Part shown: positions 43,062 through 53,640 of the stretch, piece by piece | Numbering within the stretch: position 1 is the first letter of the stretch | Layout of the letters: each line of letters opens with the position of its first letter | NCBI RefSeq assembly: GCF_963678635.1 | Contig: NC_087067.1 | Span: 46,800,001 to 46,864,000 of the forward strand | Reading direction: 5' to 3' | DNA: 64,000 nucleotides | Source: Symsagittifera roscoffensis | Taxonomy: Eukaryota; Xenacoelomorpha; Acoela; Convolutidae | Made by a program: the position numbers and the translations under genes | The notes under the pieces: generated by a model | Databases searched by the model: none | What the model was told of the DNA's origin: nothing | Seen by the model: only the letters and a program-made list of their open reading frames with translations

Positions 43062-43500
43062 TCTTATTCGAGACTTATGGTCGCACCAGATGAGTTAAGA
43101 CCGAAGTGGTTAACTGATAGAGTAATTTCGGATAGGGTACACCGTCTGCTCGTCACGCTATCTTATTTTCGGCCGGATAGATTCGTGCAACTTCTTAGTC
43201 TATTAACGATCCTAATCTTACTCTTATATCTACTAGTCTCAGGGTGTTTAACTAATCTCTGCTAGGCTCAATAGATCTAGAGTATACTGGCTTATTGCGG
43301 CAGCTGAAGTTCTCTTGGAGAGGCAACTAATTTCTAAGTTAAATTCAAATCTCTCTGGTGCTGAAATTACAAGTAATTTCAGCACTTACAAATAAGTGGG
43401 TTGTTAGTTAGATGGATTATGATTGGTTAATATTAAATATTTTACAGTGGTAAAATATCTAATTTATCCAATAATAAAATGTAGTTTAGATCAGGTTCCA
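43062..43500 (-). repeat. 5' LTR of the envelope-bearing element
   Basis: About 439 bases from TGGAACCTGATC (43500, - strand) to the region GTCTCGAATAAGACC (43062). Contains the hairpin CTGAAATTACTTGTAATTTCAG. It carries an antisense frame (43086-43265) with a hydrophobic segment LLSLLTILILLLYLLVS. A distant relative of this LTR makes up the array at 60384-64000. Confidence 0.65.
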
Positions 43501-43947
43501 GTTCCATTTTAGGTAATAGTTTTTTTTTTCAGTTCTTTCTAATCTTTTTGTAATTAAAAACTTATGTCGTAAAGTTCTGTGGATTTAGCGAAGTTGCTCT
43601 GCTCAGATCAAAAAAGTGGGAAGCAATTACGGCATTGGTTGAGTTCTAGTTTGGTTTCATTTTAAAGGCCTTTCTGTCGAGACGTCGGTTCTAAAATGTA
43701 TTTCAAAAACTTTTTTTAATTGAGAAAAAACTGAGAAAATTTGTTGCTTAATGGAATATCGGTCCCTTCCAAAGTTTGCGAAAAAAAACAACCAACAACT
43801 TCAAATTAAACAATCATTTTTTAATGTTTTTATGGAAGTTTTCTAAAACGTAAAAAAACGAAAGAAAAAAAAAACAAATGCTTACAAAGCATATTGTACA
43901 ATTTGCACAGCAACAAGCTACTCTCTTGTAACAGCAGTTAAACTTAC
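43501..43947. other. probable intron of the - strand gene
   Basis: No coding frame beyond the donor at 43942-43947 (GTAAGT on the - strand). The LTR element to the left may lie in the same intron. Confidence 0.3.
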
Positions 43948-44335
43948 CTTGAGGATAGAATTTGTCGCGGCTTTTAAATCGGTAGTCGTCAATGGGATCC
44001 CAGAGCAGTACCGTATTGTCTTGGGGTGGCGTATATGTTTGTTCACGTTGCAGAAACGATCCCCCCATCAGAGAAGCACCTCCCCCTCGCTTTTCAGCTC
44101 CTGTAGATTTATCGTCTACTTTGTGCACCTGTAGTCGTATTGCATCAACACCGCATTGGGAAAACGTCAGGATAAAAGCGGCGAGCCAAATAAAGGCAGC
44201 GAGCTTCCGAAAAGGATTCGCTTTTAGATGCACTGGAAGGCAAATATGTGTCGCGCTAGATTGCGGCCGAGCATTACACGACGAGTACAATCCATTTTTC
44301 ATCATATATTTTTGTCCTCGTTTCGAGTTGGCCAT
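43948..44335 (-). CDS. first exon of a probable type II membrane protein
   Basis: From an ATG at 44335 (MANSKRGQKYMMKNGLYSS) the frame is open for 129 codons and ends at a strong GTAAGT donor in phase 1. After a basic, Cys-containing N-terminus of about 45 residues comes one hydrophobic segment, AAFIWLAAFILTFSQCG, then a polar stem (KVDDKSTGAEKRGGGASLMG) and an aromatic-rich part, LLWDPIDDYRFKSRDKFYPQ. This plan suits a Golgi-type II enzyme such as a glycosyltransferase or sulfotransferase, but no catalytic motif is within this exon. Base composition is clearly less A+T-rich than the flanks. Later exons should lie at lower coordinates; I could not find them. An in-frame upstream ATG at 44434 would add a second hydrophobic stretch and is less likely. 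Confidence 0.55.
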
Positions 44336-44794
44336 TTTTGTATTGAGATGATAAAAGATCGCTCTGGTAAGACTGCTGAAATAAATCATTAGAGTTATAA
44401 TTTGAAGATATAAAAACGATGTAAAAAGGATCATTGATTAACTAGTGAGAAAAACACCAAAAAATATCTAATTCTTTGATTAATACCACACACTATTATA
44501 CAAATCAACAATCTGGGAAACATTATATAAAAAAGTTTGAAGTCTATTTTAATTTGAAATCTGATGTTTATCAATGTCGGGCGAAACAAACTTTGTGCAA
44601 AAAAACTTTTGATAAGAGGTTGAGCTCGAGCGTTAATATGCATAGCGGAATTGATTTTAGTCAGAGTCTTGGAAAAAAAATCCATAATGAGCAGCTGGTT
44701 ACTGTGCAAAAAGAGCAATTAGTTCATTCTTTTTGAAAATTGTTTAAAATTATAAATGATGCTATCTGGTTCCCGTTATTCTTTCGAAGAAAAA

Positions 44795-45195
44795 GACGGA
44801 ATATTTGAGCTCGGAGTGTTTTTTTCCCCAGACAATTCTTGACTGTTAGCTAGCGCTGTTTGACAAAATTTTTTTATCAACCGAAAAGTATTGTTGTCTT
44901 GAGCTCAAATTTAGAAAGATATTTCACCTGTGATTTTTTAAAAGTTACAAGTGTTCAAAGATTGCCGATTTGGGAAATTTAACGCGCAATATATTTCGGG
45001 CTACTAACATGAAATCGGAGATGTAATCCGTCTTAGAAATCGTTTTTAAATGAACTGAGGTTTGCTATGTGGTCTTTTTAGCTCTTTTTCGGGTTTTTTT
45101 TTCAAGTTTTCATTATTTTAAACGAACAGTACTTCATAGACTTTAAAAGGGTCTGAAAAATCGATACATTGCCCTTATGCATGCAGTTTTGTCGG
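44795..45195 (+). repeat. hairpin-end MITE family, old divergent copy
   Basis: Follows the family order (CGGAATATTTGAGCTCGG, GAGCTCAAATTTAGAAAGAT, AACGCGCAATATATTTCGGG) but has many differences and an eroded right end near 45195. Confidence 0.55.
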
Positions 45196-45984
45196 ATCTT
45201 AATCATAAGTTCCCCATTATGCATAGAAAAAAAATTTACAACCCATTCTTCATAAAAATCCATTTCAAAAACATCATCAGGAAATTAAATTTATGTTTCC
45301 TTCTCGTATTTGCTTAAAATACCCTCTAAGAAGCCAGAAGTTGGAAAATGGAATCACATTTTTACTCTGAAAGTTATTTTAAACTGATCAGTTTACTGTA
45401 GAAAAAAAAATGCAAAAAACTGAAAAATTTCACTGTAAAAAAATTCATGTCAAAGGCGATGTAGGTTTATTTGAAGGACAACTCTAAATGGAATCAGTAA
45501 GAAATCAAACTTTAATGCATATATTGTATACAATTAGATATCTAGGAGGACACGGATTTTGATATGTGGAATTAGCTCTTATAAAGTTGTTTGTCCTGGG
45601 CAATTTTTTCCAGGGTGATTTCATCCTAGACCCGATACCATGCTGTTTTTAGTTAAATGCTAGTTTTGTTAAGTTTTTCAACTTTTGTTTTTCCATCGTA
45701 TTTTTTTTTCCAATCTGATGAGCTCCTTTTCAGAAAGTTTGAAGTAATGTCCTCTAGAATTTAACATTTTTAGATAGCAGGTTGTCGCCTTATAAGTTTC
45801 TTGTAGTTAGTTAGACTTTTTGTAGTTATTTTAATTAATATTTTTAGGTGTGCCTTGCTTTCTAGCTGCTCGTCTTTGTTGTTGTACGTACTTTCTAGGA
45901 AAATCACGGAGTAATTGTGCTCAATGGAGTCTTTTTTTAGAACACGTTTTTCTCAAGCCCTTATTTAACGGTGTTTTCATATCC

Positions 45985-46158
45985 TATAACAAATGTTGGA
46001 CTCAAATTTATTAAAGATTCTACAAGTGAATAGTTTTGTAAACTAATGGGGGCTTACAAATTCCCAGTTTGGAAAACTTAAGGCGCAATTATTTGCCATT
46101 AACGGGGGTAAGCGGCAATTCAGTTCGGCTCAGAAAAAGTTCCAAATTGAATTAAAAC
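45985..46158 (+). repeat. old MITE fragment split by copy 4
   Basis: Carries the left-middle part of the same family (CTTACAAATTCCCAGTTTGG, then AAGGCGCAATTATTTGCC) and stops where inverted copy 4 begins at 46159. A young copy inserted into an old one. Confidence 0.5.
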
Positions 46159-46690
46159 AAGACTGCTCGTATCAGGGCGAAGCCCTGAATGTTTCGACTG
46201 CCTTTTAAGTTTTATGGAGCAGTAATAAAAAAATTAAATGAAATAAAATAAAATGAATATTTTTTTTCTAAAATTTGAAATTTTTTATGAAAATCATCTC
46301 CCCACACGCCATATAAAGTACAAAAGGATAGATTTCGTTCCTTGTAACAAATCAATTATGGCAAAAAAGTTTCGTTCAACCAATTTGGAACGATTTCTAA
46401 GACAGATTAAATCTTCGCTTACGCGTTAATAGAGCGAAATATATCGCGCGTTAATTGTCCTAAATTGGTCAAAATGGCCAAAATGGCAATGTTTAAACCC
46501 TCATAGCTTTACAAAAAATGATCACAGGTGAAATATGTTTTCAAGTTTGAGCTCAGGACAACAATACTTTTTGAATGATAATAAAAAATTCCGTCAAAAA
46601 TGGCTAGTTAAAAAGTCGAAATTTGTCTGAAGAAAAAAAACCCACCCGAGCACAAATATTCCGTTACTTTTGTATCGAAAGTCGGAACAA
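46159..46690 (-). mobile_element. hairpin-end MITE family, copy 4
   Basis: Inverted, full length: GACTGCTCGTATCAGGGCGA at the left, perfect hairpin CAGGGCGAAGCCCTG, family core, and TTTGTATCGAAAGTCGGAAC at the right. Flanking ACAA on both sides. Confidence 0.85.
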
Positions 46691-46790
46691 CAAGCTATAT
46701 GGTTTCGTTTTTAGATTGAAGGAAGTAAAATACTGTTTTACATAGAGTATGTAAAATAATCAAATTTTATTTTTAGCTAGCATAGTTTAT

Positions 46791-46927
46791 CAAGACGGCA
46801 AGAAAATCATCAGCTTGTTTTATTAGAAATTGAAGTGTTTGCGAGAAAATTTGAAAAATAAGTGTATTGGTTTGTCATGAAGGTCAAATGTTTTTGGTCA
46901 GTACAATCTTTTTGGCTGATTGAAATT
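46791..46927 (-). repeat. displaced fragment of the envelope element
   Basis: 137 bases almost identical to 41286-41422, spanning the end of the envelope-like frame and its 3' flank. No LTR accompanies it. It sits about 100 bases right of MITE copy 4. Confidence 0.75.
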
Positions 46928-47362
46928 CCGGTTGCAATCTAAACTTGCCCTGGGGCAGTTTCGCGAGTTTGAAATTTTATTAATGTTAAAATTTTCTTGA
47001 TTTTTTCATCTTTTTTGATAACCGCATATGTGATTTTGATTTTCCCCATCTGTTCATTTGCCTGGTCAGTTTTTTAAAACAATTTGCAGTGTTTCAGACT
47101 TGAATGAAACGTTTCCATTTTTTTTTTAGTTCGAGTACATATTTTTTGTCGTGTTTCTTACTCAATTTACTTGTTAATTTTTACTCATTTTAAAATATTT
47201 TTCTTGTGATCGTTTTTTTTTGTAAAGTTAAAACGGTTTTAAAATTGCCAGGTTGACATATCTGCGCGTTAACTGCCTGCGGCTATGTAGTCGGGCTCAG
47301 CGAGCTGCTCCAATTTGATATGAAGCAAGCTAGTAGAAACGATTACTACGTTACTTGCAGCT

Positions 47363-47841
47363 ACAAGACTACTGGTATCAGGGGTTCGCCCTGAATATTC
47401 CGGTGTTCCGACAGCCCATTAATGTGTATGTTCGTTTTTTATTGAAGTGACGTTTTTGGGAAATATTTTTTAAATTTAAAAACCATCCCCATGCGCTATT
47501 TATAAACATAGTGAAACAGTATTTAGTAACGTGACAATTATGGCAACTAGCATGCCTCAATTCAATTTGGAACGTTTTCTGACCCGGGTTAAATTGCCAC
47601 CTACGCGGAGTATATCGCGCGTTGATTATTCTAAATGGGAAAATTGGTAGTTTTCAAAACGTCATAGCTTTACTTAAAAACGACCAGGGTTAAAATATTT
47701 TTCAATTGTGAGCTCTCAAAAGCTGTCTAATGATCTTTAAAAATCCCTTCAAAAATGGCTATTCAAACAGTCAAAACTGGTCGAGCGAAAAAAGCACACT
47801 AAGCACAAAAACTCCGTCATGTTCTTAGAAAGTCAGAACAA
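47363..47841 (-). repeat. hairpin-end MITE family, divergent inverted copy
   Basis: Begins CAAGACTACTGGTATCAGGG with a degenerate hairpin (AGGGGTTCGCCCT) and ends AGAAAGTCAGAACA. It follows a + strand fragment of the same family at about 47195-47340. Confidence 0.6.
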
Positions 47842-48823
47842 TAATATCGATTCATACCTTGAATAGCGAATGGGCGAATGTTTTTAACATTTTGTTTCCA
47901 AAATTTCGTCACTTTTAAATTTTCTGAAAAAATGAACTATTGTTTACATATAAACAATCTGATGAAATCATGCACAACAATTGTTGAGAAGCTGTTTCGT
48001 CTCTGTTCAAAGTTTGGATATCAAGTCATAAATACCGATTAGCGATGACACTGTCACTGGCCATCAACCTCGTGATTATAATGTGTAGGCTCATAGACCG
48101 CCTTGCTGTCGTTTTTACCAGAAATGCAGATTGATCACCTACGGCCGCTGATTACGTAACTTAACAGCAATCAGAAGACATATTACTTCCTGGACAAGTG
48201 CATCAACTGCAAAAATGACATCAGCTACCAAAGTAAAACATACCCATGCTTGTCATCTTCACTTTTTATAGTACAGAAGTGGTTATTAATGTTTAGTTTG
48301 AAAATGCTTTCTTGCAGCGGGTTAATTTGAACTTTCGATTTCTGAAAACATAACGTCAAATGATACTCTTATTTAATATTCAAACTATATTGAAAAATTA
48401 AAGCTATCAAATTTGCATGTTAGAGAAGCGGTTAAGACTAGAGAGTTTTGAGGTTTAAATAAATCGGGCAACCAACCAAAGGTCCGAATCAATCAAACTA
48501 AACAGTAAAGGTTTTAAAAAAACAGTAATACGCTGCGTCTTCCTATATTTTGTAAAAACATTGTAAAACATTATGCAGAAGATGGCCTTAAAAACTATTT
48601 CTCAATTACACAAGAAAAAAACTCACATGCGAGCACCTAAACGCCCAAATTGGAAAACGGAGAAAATCTGCGGTCCATTTTCCCCAGAAAATTGAGTCTC
48701 TTCTTTGGAATTTAATTTAACTTAGTCATTTTGTAATGAATTTCTTCTTCGTGTGCAAATGACTTAACCTGAAGACCTTTATCATTACGCAATTAGCCAT
48801 AATATTATGTTACTATAAATAAA
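47842..48823. other. no gene seen
   Basis: A+T-rich sequence between MITE copies with no supported frame, RNA gene or inverted repeat. Confidence 0.35.
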
Positions 48824-49362
48824 CAAGACTGCTCGTATCAGGGGAAAGCCCTGAATGTTCCGACTGCCTTTTAAGGTTTATTGAGCAGCAGTAATACATA
48901 AAAAAAATTAAATGAAATAAAATAAAATGAAATTTTTTTCTAAAATTTGAAATTTTTTATAAAAATCATCACCCCACACGCAATATAAAGTACAAAAAGA
49001 TAGATTTCGTTCCTTGTAACAACTCAATTATGGCAAATAAGCTTCTTTCAACAAATTTGGAACGATTTATAAGACGGATTAAACCTCCGCTTACGCGTTA
49101 ATAGCGCGAATTATATTGCGCGTTAATTGTCCCAAATTGGTCAAAATGGCCAAAATGGCAATCTTTAAACCCTCATAACTTTACGAAAAATAATCACAGG
49201 TAAAATATTTTTTCATATTTGAGCTCAGGACTACAATACCTTTTGAATGATATAAAAAATTCCGTCAGAAATGGCTATTTAAAAAGTCGAAATTTGTCTG
49301 AAGAAAAAAAAACCCACCCCGAGCACAAATATTCAGTTACTTTCGTATCGAAAGTCGGAACA
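48824..49362 (-). mobile_element. hairpin-end MITE family, copy 5
   Basis: Inverted copy: CAAGACTGCTCGTATCAGGG at the left, hairpin with one change (CAGGGGAAAGCCCTG), core AATAGCGCGAATTATATTGC, and TTTCGTATCGAAAGTCGGAA at the right. Confidence 0.8.
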
Positions 49363-50463
49363 AAAATGTAAAATTTGCAAAGAAGGCGGAGATTAAGAGA
49401 ACCAATATTAGTTTTTAGCACCCTTGTCTTTTGCGCCGCAAAGCCGGCTGGTGAAAGAATGATCACCTTTTGTTAAAAAAGCGGCTCAAACTTTCAATAA
49501 TATGTCCTTGACTATAAAGTACGTAGTCAAGCCATCATCAGGTTCACTATGGACATTTTGGAATGAGTCATACAAAATTATTGTTCTCTCTCTATCAGAA
49601 ACGTTTTAACAGTTGTAAGTTCCGCCACAAGATCGGTTGATTACAACGCCCCGTCCGAGGTTTTTGCTTTTTGGTTCAACTGTAGAAACCAAATTGTAGT
49701 TTTTCAAGACGGACGATCAAAATTGGGTGTTTCAAATCGTCGCGACCAAAATTTGTTATTTACAGACTTTGCAAACGGAAGAGATGTGTAAGTAACCGGC
49801 GCGACTCAGGAAATCTTATCCGCGACCGGCGCAACCAAAAAAAATAGCCGCCACTTTTTCCGACTGTTGCATTTTTCTTTACTACAAACTTTTGTATAAC
49901 TTATGCCCGGCTGCAATTAGTGTTAGCCACTTAATTTTTAAAATCCAATTAAGAACCACGGGTTTCATTGTAACAAAAATTTAGATGGTAAAAACTTCAA
50001 CTTTAATATATCTATTTTTTCCGTAGTTTCTGAAATTTGAACCTTGTTCATTTTGATCTGAAGTCCTCAAAAAATTGTAAACTCTGCAAACTAATATCCA
50101 TCTTTTCCCGGACTTTTGTTTGAGATTAGTTTTCAAATTCGAGTTGACAAAACTGCTAACTAAAAAAATTCGTGAATTGAGTCCATAGTAAAAATGCTAG
50201 TCATATATTTTTTGATTCATTGAACTTGCACGATAAAAGTACAATTTTGAGAAGTGCTCTCACGTTTTTTTGTTTCATTGTTGTCATATGAGAGAATTTT
50301 ACTTTTCGAATTTTTGTAAATTTGCATGAAAAACATACAATTTCTTTTTTCAAAATTGTAGGATGAACATTTTAAAAAAAATAATGAGTTTTGAAATTCG
50401 TGAAAAAATAATTTTGGCTGTTTTAAAACACTTTTTTGCTACTTTTTTTGATGAAGTCAATTG
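49363..50463. other. no gene seen
   Basis: A+T-rich sequence. A GC-richer patch near 49780-49850 (CGCGACC-type repeats) is the only visible structure. No coding frame with support. Confidence 0.3.
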
Positions 50464-51572
50464 AAGTTTTTTAAACGAAAAATTACTTATATTTGTCAAA
50501 TTGGCGTCAAAACTTCTAGGATGTCACCCTAATACAATCGTTCTTTGGTTTCTGTTCTTCACGTCGTTGCAATTTTTTCGCCATAACAAGACTTATAAAA
50601 GCATAAAAGCCCATTCATTTCTGTGCATTGCCAAACACAATTCAAAAAGCAGCTAGCAAATGCAGACGAATAGTTGTTTTTCTAAACTACAACCAATGCC
50701 GCTATCAATCATCAGACGGATTGGCTGAAAGACAGAGCAACTTGTTGTATTAAAAAACATAAGAAGAACTCAAAAAAAGCAAAACAAAAAAGAAGCATCC
50801 ATGTCGAGGCCTCCTAACTTTTCTCAGACTTTCAAAATTGCGTAGATCTTAGTTCCATGGCCAAAAATTTATAGTCTGAACAAGCATTAGTAGTCGCAAA
50901 GTTTATTTAAAAAGTTCCAAACATGTCCATATGATCAACAAATAATTTTGGAAGATCAGCAGTTTTTCCATAAACGGAGCTTGTATGACTAGCACTTCTT
51001 TCATGAATGAATTGGTTCTATAGTCATACAAGTTTCTTCTATGGAAAAACTGCTGATCATGCAAAATTCATTTTTTGAGCATTTGCTAATAATGCTTGCT
51101 TAATGCAAATTTGAGACCGCTACTTTTTTCTAAAACTGCGACTGACTTTTGTTTTACAATACGACTATTTTATAAACTATCGGGACCAAGATTCAAAATT
51201 TTAGAGTAAAATTGTTCAGATTATGAACTTTGAAAGCTCCTTATTTTGTTTCTGCTATTTTGCTGTTGAGTTCTTTTTATGACTTTTCTAAATAAAACGA
51301 GTTGCTCTGTCTTTCAGCCGATGCGACGGATGATTCATGGCGGCAGTGGTTGTAGTCTAGAAAAACAACTATTCGTCTGCATTTGCTTGCTGCTATTCTT
51401 ATTGTGTTCCGCAATGCACAGCAACAAATGGGCTATTATATGCCGTGTTAGGGCAAGTTGCACCGACGTGCACAAAAAAACCAAGCAATGATTGTATCAG
51501 GGTGACACCCAAAAAATTTTGACGCCATTTTGACAAATAAGAAGTAATTTTTGGTTTGAAAAAACTTAAAAT
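50464..51572. mobile_element. foldback element with long inverted arms
   Basis: Two arms of roughly 300 bases are inverted copies: GGCGTCAAAACTTCTAGGAT and TGTCACCCTAATACAATC on the left, GATTGTATCAGGGTGACAC and TTTTGACGCCATTTTGAC on the right, continuing through a block with GCAAATGCAGACGAATAGTT. No transposase. A second hairpin (about 50951-51062) sits in the middle. Confidence 0.75.
50951..51062. repeat. inner hairpin of the foldback element
   Basis: GATCAGCAGTTTTTCCATA near 50955 is inverted at 51038-51058 (ATGGAAAAACTGCTGATC), with inner arms GAGCTTGTATGACTA and ATAGTCATACAAGTTTC also pairing around a loop near 51000. Confidence 0.75.
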
Positions 51573-53134
51573 AACCATCACAACTCGAAAATCCTTCTGA
51601 TATGGTTTTGCCAAGCGCATTGTAAAGCGCTTAGGGATTTGTTTTGAAGGTATTAGCGCATTGTTTGGACCAATTACGTAAGATGAATTGAAATTGGAAT
51701 GATTTCTAAGCCGGAATAATTCGTCGTCCATGTGACAAATGAACAAAAAATTAGAATGATTGCACGCTTTAGTTATTCCAAATTTGGAATGATCAAATAT
51801 CTCCATAACTTTCTTCTTTGATGGAGATAATTTTTCTGGAGATAAGCTCAGAAGATTTATTCTTTTTCGACGGCAAAAAAATAGTTTCGTGGAAAGTTAG
51901 CTATGAAAAACCAGACCGAAAACAACTATTCAGTCAGTCTTTTTCGAAAGTCAAAAAAAACAAGACCGAACTATGAACATTTTTATTCGCTGAGTTTAGG
52001 CAAGGCCAGATTTCAATTTATATTTTTATAAATCTTAAGCATATAAAAATAGAAAAAACGGGTGATTTCAGACTTTTAAAAGGCGTTTGAACTGCATGAC
52101 TATTAAAGCGTATGTCTTGAACATACCAATTTAGGTATTGCAGCAATGTCTGCTTTCTAACTTCTATATACCCCTCGTGTCAAATGTTTACGCCCCGAGG
52201 GATTTGTTGTGTACGCGACGGAATAGGACCAATAATTTGTCACTTTTCTAGACCGCGTGTCAACTTAACTTAAGTCACCACTATAAATAATAGCACACTT
52301 GTTGTTGCGACCAGGTCACTAGAATTGACTGGAAGAAGCTATGGCGTAGAATGGGTTTTTCGATGGATTTTGAATAACTCGCAAAAACTTGTTAGGACTC
52401 AAAGCATCATAATAAAATCACATTGATCCCGATTCAGCTTCCATTTTCTTTAAAACAGCTGGTCAGAAATTTTCTTTTTTAGAGACTAAATTAGCATAAA
52501 AAACTTTAACTGTAGAATTTTAATTACACATTGATATTTTTAGATTTTTTCAGCAATCAATGACTCATCTTGCAACGTGTTACCACATTCAAAAACTTGA
52601 ATAGAAGGTTTTTTCTTTATTTTTCAAAGCAACCAGCTATTCTTGTTATAAATTTATGTCATTAATTAAAGTCATAAATGTCATAAATTAAAGTCATTAA
52701 ACATTATTTCCGTGAAAATGTTTCCGGACATTGTGAAAATCCATCAATCTTTACACAGAATCCTTCAGCTTGATAAATAACTTCATAAGTTCAAAAGTTT
52801 GGTAAAATACGAAGTTTATACTTGATTTAAGAACATATATTTTTTTCAGAAACACGGTATTTATTCAAAAATTAAAATATTAATAATCTGAAAAAAGTCT
52901 GAAATCTTTACTGGGTCTTTAAAAAGTTCAAAGCTGTTCATATCAGGACAAAGCTTAAAAACTTTCTTGCGGTGTTTCAAGGAAGTTTTATTGCCTTCAA
53001 TTTGATAAATATATTTTTTAAAGTTATATAACTTTGGGGTAAGAAAACATTTCGATCGGTTAGTTTCCGGTTAGTTTACAGTCTACAGGTTCCTAGAAAA
53101 TTAAAACTAGTGCCCACTTATCAGCCCAATATGC
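51573..53134. other. no gene seen
   Basis: A+T-rich sequence with a few weak traces of the hairpin-end MITE family (for example near 52940-53030). No supported gene. Confidence 0.3.
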
Positions 53135-53141
53135 ATAATTT

Positions 53142-53632
53142 ACCCGGGTTGAGATCACATTGAAAATTAGCGATAAAAAAGTGAACAAAACAGCGATCGC
53201 TATTAATGAATTATCGATGTTCATTGCCAAAATAGTAAATTTTATTGATAGATTATCGCTCATTTGGCTAATTTTCAGCAATGAAACAGCAATAGAAAAC
53301 TTACAAAATGAGCAAAAATAGTAGGCTCCCTGGGTTCGACCCAGCAATAATTACTTGAGTAGACATGTATACTACATCTGATCCACGACGCTTCAGATAT
53401 CCTCAAGTTATAGCGTTTATTAAATCTCATTTGAAAGCTACTAGATTGAGTTAAAATGTCTTAACTTTTAGAGCTGAGTTTCTACGGAACCATTACTAAA
53501 ATAGCTTTGAAACATCGCAGGTTTAGTTATGCAAAAAACTCTCAATTAATCGTGAATCAGCGCTGGAAAATAGCGATCACTGCGATACTACAGAAAAAGC
53601 GATATTCAACGGCGGGACTTCAACCCGGGTAG
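53142..53632. mobile_element. MITE with TACCCGGGTTGA ends
   Basis: TTACCCGGGTTGAGAT at the left and CTTCAACCCGGGTA at the right are inverted copies. The interior repeats AGCGATCGCTA/TAGCGATCACTG-type motifs in inverted positions. A tRNA-like B box (GGGTTCGACCC, about 53332) is present inside. Confidence 0.55.
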
Positions 53633-53640
53633 CCTTTTTT

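Larger units (their letters stand above)
40427..43500 (-). mobile_element. LTR element with envelope-like gene, no gag-pol
   Basis: Two direct repeats (40427-40849 and 43062-43500), nearly identical over 420 bases, flank a 2.2-kb interior. Read on the - strand the repeats begin TGGAACCTGATC, and the interior holds one long envelope-like reading frame; no protease, polymerase or integrase motif is visible. It looks like an internally deleted endogenous retrovirus-like element or a non-autonomous derivative. The high similarity of the repeats suggests a fairly recent insertion. Confidence 0.6.
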
